A DNA stretch of 64,000 nt, taken from positions 123,346,831 through 123,410,830 of the forward strand of contig CM037585.1 in assembly GCA_021018995.1 (NCBI GenBank). Reading direction: 5' to 3'. Numbering within the stretch: position 1 is the first letter of the stretch; every line of letters begins with the position of its first letter. This document shows positions 24,322-35,193 of this stretch, piece by piece. The translations under genes were made by a program, and so were the position numbers. Origin of the DNA: Chloranthus sessilifolius (taxonomy: Eukaryota > Streptophyta > Magnoliopsida > Chloranthales > Chloranthaceae). The notes under the pieces are model-generated. The model was not told where the DNA came from. It saw only the letters and a list, made by a program, of their open reading frames with translations, and made no database searches.

Positions 24322-24407
24322 GGACTGGGTGGGAGTGACATGAGTAGGGGTTGGGTGAGCCCATTGGGGATGAGGGAAAGTTTGTTGGGTGATGGGATGA
24401 GTGGAAG

Positions 24408-25727
24408 TTAGATTTTGGAGCGGGGCCTGATGAGGCCATTGAGCATGGGGGAAGGTTTGGAGATGGCCTTGGGGTGTGGGGCCATGGGAAAATTAGGTTT
24501 GAGGTATGGTTTGGGTTTGACCCGGGTGTGAAGGTTGGGGGTGGGTAAAATTTTGAGGGTACTGTGGGGGGTATTGGTGCGGGGTTCTAAGGTTTTGGGC
24601 TTGGGTTTGGACCATGAAGCCTTGGGAGGGTTGGGCCATGAAGCCTTGGTCATTATAGGCTTGGGCCATGGGCCTTGATGGGTTTGGCCCATTGGCCTTG
24701 GTGGGTCTGGCCTATTGGGCCTTGATGGATATGGGCAATGGGCCCTTGTTGGGTATGGCCCATTTGGGCCTTGGTGGGTCTGGGCCATGGGCCCTTGATA
24801 GGAAGGGGTTTGGGGGTTTTGGGCCATGGGGCCTTAGGACATGTGGGGAATGGAAGTTTGGGCCATTGGGTCTTGAGACATGTGGGTAATGGGAGATTGA
24901 ACGGTGTGGATGATGGGGGGTTGATGGGAGTCATGGGAGAGTGACGCATGGAGGCTTGATAGGGTATGGGTTGGATCCATGGGTGTATGGTATGAATGAG
25001 AGGGGATGTGTTGGGAGGCCTTCCACCTATTGTAGGCTTGGACCATTTTTTTCATCATGGCCATGGAAGGGAGATTGGATGGAGACAGGTTATTTGAGGT
25101 TTGGAGGGGCATGGATGGGGTGGATGTGGAGGGTAAATTGGGCATGATCCTCGTAAAATCGGGCATGACCCGGGTAGGAGATGGGCTATGGGGTGGATTA
25201 GAGGAATGCAGTGGGGCATTAGAAAAGGGGGATGGGTTGGAAACGTATGAGGATGATGAAGGGTAAGGTGTGAATGTTTGGGAAAAATCGGGCATGGCCC
25301 CGATAAAAATAGGCATGAAGTGGGTAGATGGGGGGATTTGTGGGGGGTTGTATAGGGTGGAGGTGACATATGTGAATGAGGGCGGATCAGGCCTATATGG
25401 GGAAGATGGAAAATGGGGCATGGATGTGGATGCAGGGAGTTGGGTTGGGTTTGTCATGGATGGGGATGAGAAATGTGTCGGATTTGGCATGGATATGGGA
25501 GGGGGTATGGGCATGGTCTGTGAGAAAGATGGGGAATGGGATGGTTGATTTTGGATATTTTGGGAAGTGGTGGTTGAAAACATAGAGGCACCAAAGGACC
25601 CGATAATTGTAAATAGGGATAGGGTGATGGGAATAGTGGTAAAAATTTCTCCCGAATGGGAATGGGTTGGTGAATGTGGTGGAGATGAATCGGGATCAGC
25701 ATAAGCCGGGTCCACTACCCACAACAT
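24408..25727 (-). pseudogene. Element E Pro/Ser/His-rich ORF upstream of gag
   Basis: A 297-codon open frame (24834-25727, minus) is dominated by Pro, Ser, Thr and His. It is followed in the same frame by a further 139 codons of Pro-rich sequence (24408-24827). It lies where Ogre-type elements carry an extra N-terminal region ahead of gag. No domain can be recognised. The opposite-strand Gly/Trp-rich frames are shadows of this composition. Confidence 0.6.
24560..24840. repeat. Minisatellite within element E Pro-rich ORF (GGGCCATGGGCC type)
   Basis: Roughly 20-35 bp units with the cores TGGGCCATGGGCCTTG and GGTGGGTCTGG recur about eight times. On the minus strand they encode a degenerate Gln-Thr-His-Gln-Gly-Pro-type repeat. 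Confidence 0.75.
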
Positions 25728-26208
25728 CGTTTGTTGGTGGGTTGGGTACGGGTGCCTTCGATAAGGCCCAAAAAGTTTCCTCCTCCTTCCCCTACAGGAT
25801 GATGGAGAGCAAGATGATGTCGTTATGTCGGCACCACAAGGACTCTATTTTTAATTTTTTATTTTAGTTGTTTTTTTTTTTAGATTTTTATGAGTGAAAA
25901 CAATGGTTCCCAAGCCTTTAATATTCCCTTCTCGGGTGGCTTTTGTGTCCTAAATAGGACCCACAACAATGATTCTGAAACACTTCGGAAGAATGAAAGG
26001 AAGACCTTTGATCTATTGAAGGCACAAAATCTATGCAAATAACCCGATCCCCCGAAACGAGTCAAGAAGAAGTCACCTTCTTTTGACCGGCGAGGGCTTA
26101 TTGGGTGTCGGAGATACGAGGCCTAAACAGAAGTACTAAAGGCACTAATCGGGGGACTCGGGATATGAGAAAAGTTTCAGATTCGGGTTGTTGTTGCTTA
26201 AAACCAAC

Positions 26209-26330
26209 CTGGCGCAACTAATACATGTGCCAGAGCAAAAATACCCAAAATAAGGCTGGCGCAACTATTAGTTGCGCCAGTGTACTTTTAGGGATTTTTG
26301 CATTGACGCAATTAATACTTGCGTCAGGCA
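26209..26330. repeat. Element E internal dyad cluster
   Basis: Three inverted repeats. The middle one (26256-26280) is a perfect 25-bp palindrome about one central T with half-site CTGGCGCAACTA. The outer two (26209-26233 and about 26303-26328) are degraded forms. The same half-site fills the E LTRs. Confidence 0.88.
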
Positions 26331-26837
26331 AAACTGAGTTTCCAGAAATTTTGACAACAACCACTTCAACCCGAAATGAGTCTCTAAACTAGTTTTTTTT
26401 TTAAGCTAGGCTTCCAGGGACTGATTGTTTTTAGTGAATCGATTCTCTCCTCACCGAACCTAAGGGATGTGAGTCCGGTATAACTCGCTAGTGCTCTCCC
26501 CAAGGGTTTTAAGCTTTGTAGGATATGCGACCCACCTGATATACCTCCGGCGCAAGCGCCTTCTTAGATACTAGGTGGGTTGGGACTTTTCTGGATCATC
26601 ACCACTAGGGGCTACCGCCATACTAAGACCCAGGTGGTTGTATGTGTGCCTAATAGTCCAACCTTTTAAAATCTACCCCGCAAAAAAACAAATTGATTAA
26701 GTTCCCTTTCTTGGTTCAATTTTAATAATAATTTTTTTTCAAATAAAAATTTTTTTATGAAAGTTTTCTTAAGTCCAAAATCGGGGGTGATGATCCCGTG
26801 CCGTCACTATGGGCCGGCATCCACTGTTAGGATATGA

Positions 26838-27020
26838 TTGCACAAGTAGGCCCGCCAATCGGCTAAGGCCCTCTAAATGATGGGAAAAGTAAAGTAAATA
26901 ACAATGCACAAGTAGGTCCGCTGATCGGCTAAGGCGCTAAAATGACGAAAAAATAAAGAAAGTAAAAGCAATGCGCAAGTAGGCCCGCCAATCAACTAAG
27001 GCTCGTAAATGACATAAAAG
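26838..27020. repeat. Three-copy tandem repeat (AAGTAGGCCCGCCAATCGGC)
   Basis: Three units of about 60-75 bp each contain CAAGTAGGCCCGCCAATCGG or a close variant followed by CTAAGGC and an AAAATGAC-like end. They lie in the element E leader. Confidence 0.85.
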
Positions 27021-27140
27021 TAAGGGTAAGTAAAATGACTTAATCGGAGGGGTGAGTAAAAATAAAATAAAAAATAGCAATAAAATGTTAGTAAAATTAA
27101 AAACAAAAAGGCCAAGTTTAAGGGGAAGCTCTACAAGCTA

Positions 27141-27160
27141 CTCCCCAGCAGAGTCGCCAT
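27141..27160 (-). other. Element E primer-binding site
   Basis: The minus strand reads TGGCGACTCTGCTGGGGA just inside the 5' LTR, the PBS usual for Tat/Ogre elements. Confidence 0.88.
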
Positions 27161-27161
27161 C

Positions 27162-28687
27162 TGTGCAACCGTGAGATTTTTGACGATCCCGCCGCGATGA
27201 TGTGCTCGCTAACAAAAATATAGAGTCGCCACCAGGAGCTTTTGGTGTCTCGAAAAACATAGATCATTTTTATAAGTACCAAAATGCCACAAATATGACT
27301 CTGAATCCGGTCCACACCAAAGGTTCTTAGGTAGGGGCTTCGGTTATCGATTGGAAAGGTGTTAGGCACCCAATCAACCCGCTTAATGCGGTCTCTACTT
27401 ATGGCTAAAACAAAAATAATATAAAAGAAAAGAAAAAGGCTTTCTTTTGCTCAAAGGGGCTTAAAATTCTATTTGTGCCCCTCTGTTCCTACCAAAAATT
27501 CGGCGGCGTAATGGCACAAATTGGAGGATGGAGGAATGACCAAAAAGGTAGAGGAATAGATGGGAGAGCCGGAGTTCTCGGGCCCTTGTTGCACCGTTGA
27601 GGAGCCTTGCATAGGCTTGTTTTGATGAGCTTTTAAAGGCTTGAATGGTGGAAAATGGGGTTCTAACTCCTGTGGCTTGCTAGCTAAGAGGTAGAGAGAG
27701 GAGTCTAGGGGGTAGCACACACCTAGACTAAGGGTTTTGGATGCAAGATTAAGCTTGAAATAAGGTTGGGAGATTCTGGAATTTTATGTGAAAATGGGGC
27801 ACAAAAGGGAGGAAGAACTTCTCACTTTGAGCTCTTTCTCTCTTAAGCAAATTTCTCAACCCTTTAACCCAAGGGGAGGGGGGTTCTATTTATAGGAAAA
27901 GGGTGGGTTAGGAGGCTAGTTAGGTGCCAATTGGGGGATAGTAATTAGGTAATCTCTAATCTAAGGTTTCCTAGGATTTTGAGAGCTTGGAAAGGTGTGA
28001 AGGTGGTTTTAATGGTGGTTGATAGGTTGGTATTTCAAATCACTTAAGGGTTACAAATAGGCACTAAAAGGGTGCTCCAGGACTAGCAAAACACACTCCA
28101 AAGGTCAGGATGGTTAACAAGTCAAACCCCAGTCTCGATGTTCGAGGCAAAAATCAGGGGTTACTGTTCATATGCCTGGCGCAACTATTAGTTGTGCTAG
28201 GCATATGCACAGTAAAACAATGTATGAACAGTCCTTGAAAGTTGCCTCCCCGAGGTGGGGTCTACACTTTGAACTGGCGCAACTATTAGTTGCGCCAAAT
28301 CCCTCAGGGGCTTTCATGAAATTATTATTTTGCCCTCCAAGTTCGACGGCCGTATCTTTGCGTAAACAACTCCGATTGGGGCGATTCTTAGCCCGTTGGA
28401 AAGTTGGGGACTTCAACTTTTCAATGGTATGAGATTTGAACATAGTAGAAGGTCGCAGCTAGTCCCAATGCACCACTCTTTGTCCATGGCTCGGGAAGGC
28501 TAAGTTTAGGTCCGGGACGGATTCTAGGGGTCGGGATCGTTCTCTAAGGGTTTAGGAAAGTTCCTAAGGGATCTAGGGTGGTTCCTAGGGGTTTGGAAGG
28601 GTTCCAAACATGCCATCAAAAGCTTAGAGATGTGTCTCTCTCAGAATGTGTTTCGATCGGGCCTTGGGCCAAATTTGGGTTTCTACA
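27162..28687 (-). repeat. Element E 5' LTR
   Basis: Partner of 12791-14320. The TATA box is CTATAAATAG on the minus strand at 27884-27896. Upstream of it in reading direction, inverted repeats lie at 28169-28207 and 28274-28296, the second a perfect 23-bp dyad. The minus-strand start is TGTAGAAACCC. Confidence 0.92.
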
Positions 28688-29272
28688 ATAGTTGATGCGC
28701 TTTAAATTTGTTCCTAATTAGCAACAAAGTCTTTCAAGATTCTTCTTCATCAATCTTCTCAGATATGTGATCTATCAGACTTCTAATTATAGAAGACTTA
28801 TAAAGATATGCATGGCAGTGTAGATCTTCACGTAAGCAGCAACAACGCAAGCTTCCTTTCTCTGAGAAATCGTAATCACGATTTTCTATCTTTCAGTGCA
28901 GCTTCCAATGGAACGATTTCTATTTACGAACGAAAGTCTTTCTTTTCCAATCGCTTTAGCTTCTTGAATGTCTCTTACAATTTCTCATTTTCTTCTTTAG
29001 CAACAGCGCTCAATTGTCTTTTACGAATTTTCTAGCTTTTAGCATATGGCAAATTGTCTTTTTCTTTCAATTGTCTTTCTTACTTCTTTTTGAGTTCACT
29101 TTGACGAATATTAATACTTTGACTTTATTTTGCTGCTTATATTTAATATCTGTACATCATTAACTTGTCAGTAGCAAACTGGGGTCTAACATCACTAAGT
29201 TAAGGGTGATAAAATCGTAAATTATGTGATTGATAAAAAAATCATCACTAAATTTAATTTATACAATCCTCC

Positions 29273-29974
29273 TCACTTAGGATGTGTATTCCTTAAATTC
29301 TCCGAATCTGCCCTACGTGATGCAGTGTGTTGTGTTGAATCCTTACTAAGGGTCTCAAAGAGTTCCCAAGCATCCTTTGTGGTCAGTGTGAGAAACATGC
29401 CCCCACAAGTAACGCCAATCATATGCCGGGTTTGTAAATTTAGGCTTTCGTAGAAATTGAGCATTATTTCCTAGCACGAAACCTCATGATGAGGGCACTT
29501 ATGCAGAAGCTCGTTAAGGCATTTCCAGCTCTCATGAAAAGACTCTTTCAGAGATTGATAGAGTGCGGTAATGGCCTTCCGGAATCGACTCGTCTTGCAG
29601 ATTGTGAAGTACTCATTAAGGAATATATTTTGTATCTCTTCCCAATTAGCAATTGAGTTGATAGTCAAAGAGTTCAACCACTACTTTGCCATGTTTCTAA
29701 GTGAGAACGAAAACAGCCTCAAACGAGTGGCCTATTCCGACAATATTTTAATCCTAAAAGTCGTGAAAATTTTCAGAAAGCCCGTTAGATGCATATAGGG
29801 ATCCTCGTTACCATGCCCATGAAAAATAGGAAGCAGTTGAAGCAAGTTGGGCTTGATTTCGAAAACCCCATTACGAGCAACTGCGGGTAAGCAAATGCAT
29901 GAGAGAGGTGTAAGAGAAGACGGTGCATAATACTCGCTCAAAGTTTTAGCCACTTGTTTTTCCTCTCCCACCAT
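29273..29974 (-). pseudogene. Element A gag, N-terminal part
   Basis: Three consecutive minus-strand frames, all in the same phase, give the Athila Gag order. These are NGVFEIKPNLLQLLPIFHGH followed by EDPYMHLTGFLKIF (29732-29974), WEEIQNIFLNEYF then ITALYQSLKESFHESWKCLN and LLHKCPHHE (29471-29677), and FYESLNLQTRHMIGVTCGG (29273-29464). The stretch carrying the RLFPFSL-type motif is interrupted. The gene continues on the far side of D/E at 11903-11440. Confidence 0.88.
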
Positions 29975-30330
29975 ATTGAATTGAATTGGGGGAAGGGCAG
30001 GATGGCTAGAACGTCAAAAGCTCACAACTTTTTCAGAAGAATGAGAGCTGGCGCAGATACGCCGGCAAGTTTTCTCAAGGTCAATGTCTAGTCGCTCTAA
30101 AGAAGGGAATTGTGACCTCAACCTGGCATAAACAGAAAATAAAAACAAAATACTAAACCTAACTAATGGAAATCGGAAACACGCACCTTAGCCTCTCGCG
30201 GCATCCCATGATAACCTTTGGTAAGTTGAAGCCTTCGATCTCTCAAGTCTATAAAACATAAGCAACGAAAACTACGGTTAGTATATGATACACTAATAAA
30301 ACAGAAATCAAACAAGATAAAGCCAAAATC
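29975..30330 (-). other. Element A 5' leader
   Basis: Non-coding sequence between the PBS and the first recognisable gag codons on the minus strand. No repeat or ORF of note. Confidence 0.5.
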
Positions 30331-30350
30331 CCCGACAACGATGCCAAAAA
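30331..30350 (-). other. Element A primer-binding site
   Basis: The minus strand reads TTTTTGGCATCGTTGTCGGG two bases inside the 5' LTR end. It is a diverged form of the Athila PBS TGGCGCCGTTGCCGGGG, also present in element C. Confidence 0.85.
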
Positions 30351-30352
30351 CT

Positions 30353-31803
30353 TGATCGTTTTAAATATAAACCTTGCAAGTCCACAAGTCTGAAGTACTT
30401 GGGCCAGTACAAGGGTGTCGAACCAAAAGGATTTGTCGTTTATCACAGTTTAACCTTTATCCTATTATAAAATAATTTGTATAATTAAATTTCCTAATAT
30501 TAATCTAAAAATAAAAAATAATAAAACCTAAAACATTTTGAAATAAGAGATGAGAAGGCAGTCTGAGATCTCTCTTGGATCTCAGACTCGTATCTAATAA
30601 ATCCTACTTCTTTCCTATGATGAATCCCAAGTATCCCCGCTCTAGGCTACAAGCTCTATTGCATCGTATAAGAATTAGATAAATCTAAACATCAAAGTAT
30701 CATTACCCGTAACTAACTAAAACTACCCTACAAGGCCCAGTCCATCGACGAATATCCTATCTAATCCAACCCAACCCCAATCCTTACGAGGCCGCTGGAA
30801 TTAAACTAAACAAAATTAAACCTTTGCAGTCACTCATTCTCGATGACTCTCGGAACCTCAAACATGCAATCATACCATAAAATGGGATTCGAAGATAGAA
30901 AAAGAAAAAGAAATCTATATAAACTTATATGAAATTTACAAGAGATCCCAGCCTGAAACTTTAGCCTCGCATCGATGGTAAGACCTTCATCATTACTGAA
31001 TCGGTCTTCTCTCGATAATTACAATCAATCTCACTCTATTTCAGAACTATGAACTAACCTAAACCTATAAATACTCACGTCAAAACTCTCTAGAAAAGTT
31101 ATGTCGTCAAGAATTACCTAAGCCTAGGGTCCTTATTTATAGATGTATAAGTCCCTAACACAATTATACAAGGTAAGTTACCTAGGAAATCCTTAGAAAT
31201 CAGTTCGGTGAAGAAGAATCTAGAGGTGATCTCGGAAGCCAGAAGGAATCTAGTTGCATCACATATCTTCTCGCGTGGAAACTCTATTTCGACCTGTCGA
31301 GATTGAATCTCGACCGATCGACCTTAAGATTACTACAGGTCATACTCCACGCTCCAATTTATGCTAATTCAAACCTCGGCCGGTTGAACTCTGGTTTCAA
31401 CCGGTCGAGATTATACTTATATAATCTCTTTCTCTGTTTCGCTCCATCTCGACCGGTCGAACTGGTTTCGACTGGTCCATTCTATATCACCTGAAGCTCT
31501 GCGAATCTCGACCGGTCCAATTGGATACTTTTCTTCTTCTCTGTTTCTCTCCTGGGTAGCTCTCTACTGAGCAATCTCGACCGGTCGAAATGATCACTCA
31601 GTCACTTATGTCAGTTATTTTTCCTTGGATCACTTGCCACAATTTTGGGTTTCTCTTATCTTAGCTCTTTTAACTACTTTTTCTTTTATCCAGCCTTTGC
31701 ACCTATTGTAACACAACACAAACTAAAAAATTTATTAGTAGTAAAGTGAGGGCTAATAAGGCTGATATTTGGATATAATTTATACCATTTTGGAGACCGA
31801 TCA
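30353..31803 (-). repeat. Element A 5' LTR
   Basis: Matches 6621-8108. It contains a TATA box (minus CTATAAATAAGG at 31131-31142). Upstream of it, at 31290-31600, are about eight CTCGACCGGTCGA-type dyads, several arranged as pairs 8-12 nt apart. Confidence 0.92.
31290..31600 (-). promoter_or_regulatory. Element A LTR dyad cluster upstream of TATA box
   Basis: Repeated copies of the 12-nt palindrome TCGACCGGTCGA and one- or two-base variants lie about 150 bp upstream of the LTR TATA box in transcription direction. This position and arrangement suggest enhancer-like binding sites. Binding is inferred, not shown. Confidence 0.6.
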
Positions 31804-32645
31804 TAGGTGTGCAGGTGTTGGTAGCTCTACAAACAAAACGAGCTCAAAACTTTGAGCTCAGTGATCGCTCCTGAATCTCTCCTCGTCCTGCTCTCCTAGC
31901 TTTGACTGGGTGACTGCTGGCTTGCCACTATAATTTTTGAGTCATGAAAGGACCATATGTGGTGAAGCTTAATAAAGTCTTAGTTATTTTAGGTTATGAT
32001 TTACAATATAGTTTCATGTAGCTAAGCTTACAGTTCATATACACAAGAGGGTTTCACATTGTGATTTGTGCAATGTGAGGTTTACAACATGTCGTGATAT
32101 CAACAGAATAAAAAGGATATATCAAATCAATATTAAGCATGAAAGATTCGAGGTATGACGTACAGAGCACAGTATACAGTTACTTGCACTAGAAATATTT
32201 AATTGTAGCTACTATGGTGGAAACAACATACTATAAATTTCTATTTTCACAATAATTGTGAATTATTAAGTTTAAGATATTTACAGGGTTTATTATTCAA
32301 AATATTTGTTCATTAGATATCAATTTAATGGTTTATTAAGTATCTTTTAATTAATTCATTTATTGGGTCATTGATTATCAATTTAATGGTTTAATAAGTG
32401 TCTTTTAATTAATTCAGTACGACACTCGACACCAACCATGGTTAGATATCAATATTTAGTCAATCAAGACAAGGATCAATGACCATGTTGGTCTAACTAG
32501 ACCCAATCCTCAGCTGATATTTAAAACTCGTCTGAATATGAGTCCTCATAACGAGCCCGTTCACAAGAACAGTGGTCAGCTATGCGAGATTTCAATATTC
32601 AATGCAGTATCATCTTTTCACTTTCAATTTTCAATATTCAATATT
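31804..32645. mobile_element. Fragment of host repeat H between elements A and B
   Basis: AT-rich non-coding DNA, with a near-duplicate of a 68-bp stretch containing ATCAATTTAATGGTTTA at 32320-32410. It ends in TTTCAATATTCAATATT at the B insertion site, and the sequence resumes in the same style at 48967. Confidence 0.4.
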
Positions 32646-35065
32646 TATAATATCCCCAAATTTTAGAAAATCGTGTAAATCAGTTGGTATGCGTGTCGGT
32701 ACGGTGCACTGTGTCGTCCCGGATTTAATAGATCACTTAGATTGTTTGAAGTTCATTCGAACATGTGTGGACGGAACAAATACCGAAGTTAGGTGTGTGG
32801 GGTTTCGCAAGGGAACCAAAATAGCTTAACAAATACACATACATGTGTGTATGTGCTTCTCATAAAAGCTAACACTATGTATAAAAGGCAATGGCTTGTT
32901 AGGGAAGAAATTACCTTGCCATGCATTTAGAAGCTAAGAGAGAAGGAAAAAGAGAACTCTTGCTTCCGTGTGAACCATTGCCACCGAAGATGTGAGTACA
33001 CAATCGATCTTCCACGCAAGACCACACATTGTGAGCATACGTTGAGAGAGTCGATTCGTCGAAGTGGGAACGTGTGTGAAAGCTTGATGAGAAACCCTCT
33101 TGGGAGGGAGTAACCTAGCGTGATTACCAAGAGTTTTAATGAGTTTATTGTGTACGCGGGGAAGGATAAAACCTTCGTGTGCATCACAAAATGATCACGA
33201 GAGGTCGGGTCTTCAAGCCCTTCCGATACAAGGGATAAGAGCGCCGTGGATCTCGAGTTTTGGATCGAAAGATCACACGAGAATCCCGCGAACTAATGAG
33301 GTAAGATCTTGTGGATTTGAGTGCATTAAATGTGAATTAATGGTGATAAATAAAGGCATTTAATGCACTACACATATTTTATTTAATGTGAATAAGAGTT
33401 AGGTGAAAAGGGGATAAGAAAGAAAATCCAATTTCGGGTAAAATTGATGAAACCCCGAAAGTCGCTCGCGCGACCTTAGTACTCACGCGCGTGAGTGTTA
33501 GCCACTCGTGCAAGTTAGGCTTCAGAATAGCCTGAAAATAAGGGGAGATTAGTCGCTCGCGCGACTGACTAGGTGCTAGGAGAAGTCGCTCGTGCGACCT
33601 TAAACTCGAACGCACCACTGTCTCAGGCAGTTTTGAAAGAAAAATGAACAAACGCAGTCGCTCGTGTGAGGCTGCGCGACTGGGGTGTGCCTGGTGGAGT
33701 CGCTCGCGCGACTGAGACAATTTGGGCTATTTTGGAATTTTCTTAGAAAATTTTATGAATATTCATTGTGTATGATCCTTTTAGCATCGGTTAGTGACCT
33801 GTGAACACATTGGAATGTAGGTAATAAATTGGATGTTTAAGTGAGGATCTTTGCCTCATTTTGCGTGTTTTCGTGAGCCATGAGGCAGGAAAATTCAATA
33901 ATATTTACATTTATGTGATTTGTATAGACATTGTGATATGTGATAACTTGCTTTAATTTTTACAAACATGAGCTTTGTATATGGATTCCAAAATACGTGT
34001 TTCGATAAGAATGTGCATATAAACTTCGTATATGTGTCGTATTAGTTATAAATTACTCACACTAATAGACTACATGGTGATAAACTATATGTTAGAACTT
34101 GCAATATGATTTAAGGTTCATGTGGAACAAATCCCTATCGTGTACCGGTATGGCGAGATATCCGTACATTTACACCGACCAACGGTAATTTTAGTCGCAC
34201 AAGTGACCCTCTTAGTGTAGGGGCTTGCGCACTTTGAAAATGGTTCAATTGAACGACGATGGTTCGGGAATTCCCATCGGTGTATGTGAGGCTCTTAATG
34301 CTATATTCTCTTGGGAGACTATTTGAGTTATGGTTCTAAGTCACTTTGAAATACAAGAACCATGTAAAATCCGAAACCAAGTAAGAACTTTGAAACTAAG
34401 AAACAAATTCCGAATGTGTATTTGAATTCTGTTTTATTTCGATTCAAGCATATCGAAATTCAGTTTTTTGTGAAATGTGCTTTTGAAATCAGTCATGGAA
34501 TCTATACTTTGAAATATGATATAAATGCTAGTGATATTCCTCCTATTGAGCTTAGACTATTAGCTCACCCTTCGACTATACGTCACAGGTGCGGGTGTTG
34601 ATACATGCGTTGAGGAGTCAGAACGTGAAGAAGAACCTAATTATATTCCAGAGGAAGAATCAGATCTTCTGCCAGAGGATTATTTCTCTTAGGGAATAGT
34701 TGATCATTTTGAGTTTGTGAAACTTAGGCTTGGTACGTCTGACCTTCATATTTAGTTTAAAACTTTGGATTCATGTAGTGTAAGCTTATGTTGTGAACTA
34801 CTGTTTAGGTGATGGTCGGCCATCAGGTGGTTCGTTTCAGTTCTGTTAGACTTATAATTTGCATAAGGATAGAACCATCATTTTGTCTTGTTGTATATAT
34901 AATTGGAGTTTTCTTTTGCCATATATGATGACTCTATCTGCTTTGCAAGAGATATTTGCTTTGAATTTCGCTCTCTATGTGGACATTCCAAGTGTTATGT
35001 TTAGGGTTTGTCTTTATCGGTGATCTGACGGCACGGGTTTTTGGGTAGGAAATCGGGCTGCCACT
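32646..35065 (+). repeat. Element B 5' LTR
   Basis: About 2.42 kb, collinear with 45015-48966 once the nested solo LTR is removed. A TATA-like box (CTATGTATAAAAGG) lies at 32874-32888. A cluster of GTCGCTCGCGCGAC-type dyads lies at 33460-33716, here downstream of the TATA box. The stretch TTGGGAGACTATTTGAG near 34313 is the unoccupied form of the site hit by the D insertion in the 3' LTR. Confidence 0.92.
33460..33716. repeat. Element B LTR dyad cluster (GTCGCTCGCGCGAC)
   Basis: About eight variants of GTCGCTCGCGCGAC, some paired 15-30 nt apart. It is markedly GC- and CpG-rich against AT-rich surroundings. The same cluster occurs in the 3' LTR (45826-46076) and upstream of the accessory ORF (42727-42892). 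Confidence 0.85.
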
Positions 35066-35079
35066 GTTGGTATCAAAGC
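35066..35079 (+). other. Element B primer-binding site
   Basis: GTTGGTATCAAAGC directly after the 5' LTR differs by one base from the TGGTATCAGAGC initiator tRNA-Met complement common in plant gypsy elements. Confidence 0.88.
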
Positions 35080-35193
35080 TTATGGCTTTAGAAATTTCTG
35101 ATAGAATCTAGACTTGGAATAGGAGTTTAAGGTTTTGTCAGAGTATAGGGACCGTCTATTGATGAAACTTTTGTTTCATGTTTACAGATCAGT

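Larger units (their letters stand above)
25728..27140 (-). other. Element E 5' leader
   Basis: This is the non-coding region between the PBS and the first ORF (minus direction 27140 to 25728). It contains a three-unit tandem repeat (26838-27020) and three dyads of the LTR type (26209-26330). No long sense ORF is visible. Confidence 0.6.
12791..28687 (-). mobile_element. Element E: Tat/Ogre-like Ty3/gypsy retrotransposon
   Basis: The element is bounded by a perfect 5-bp target duplication ATAGT (12786-12790 and 28688-28692). Its LTRs of about 1.53 kb begin TGTGCAACCG and end TCTACA on the plus strand. On the minus strand the 5' LTR is at 27162-28687, followed by the Tat-type PBS ATGGCGACTCTGCTGGGGA. 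The 3' LTR is at 12791-14320, preceded by AAAGAGGGGCATC. Internal order on the minus strand is a Pro/Ser-rich ORF, gag, protease, RT, RNase H, a second RNase H-like domain and integrase. The second RNase H is diagnostic of the Tat lineage. Many in-frame stops make it non-functional. It inserted into the D LTR. Confidence 0.95.
11904..29249 (-). mobile_element. Solo LTR of family D inside element A gag, split by element E
   Basis: The two outer parts (11904-12790 and 28693-29249) together match the reverse complement of the complete solo LTR at 46762-48234. Shared blocks include the sequence around GCATAGGATC near 11980, the repeated TTGACGAC words, and the ACTAAGTTAAGGGTGATAAA block near 29190. 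AAATT occurs on both outer flanks (11899-11903 and 29250-29254), consistent with a 5-bp duplication, although two extra bases precede the TG at one end. A TATA box lies at 12668-12680 (CTATAAATAAG on minus). Confidence 0.8.
6621..31803 (-). mobile_element. Element A: Athila-like LTR retrotransposon with gag but no pol, carrying nested insertions
   Basis: Two direct repeats of about 1.45-1.49 kb (6621-8108 and 30353-31803) each begin TGATCG and end CGATCA on the plus strand. Next to the right copy, the minus strand carries an Athila-type primer-binding site (TTTGGCATCGTTGTCGGGG). Next to the left copy lies a polypurine tract, so the element reads on the minus strand. Gag is split by an insertion. 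After the gag C-terminus the sequence passes directly to the post-integrase region with the GGGAGGCAACCCAA motif, so protease, RT, RNase H and integrase are missing. Flanking 5-mers are CATGT and TAGGT: an imperfect duplication at best. It resembles non-autonomous TR-GAG elements. Confidence 0.85.

Noticed and set aside
24653-25702. Gly/Trp-rich ORFs on the plus strand and Pro-rich ORFs in the other minus frames
   Set aside because: Shadows of the Pro-rich element E ORF and its minisatellite.
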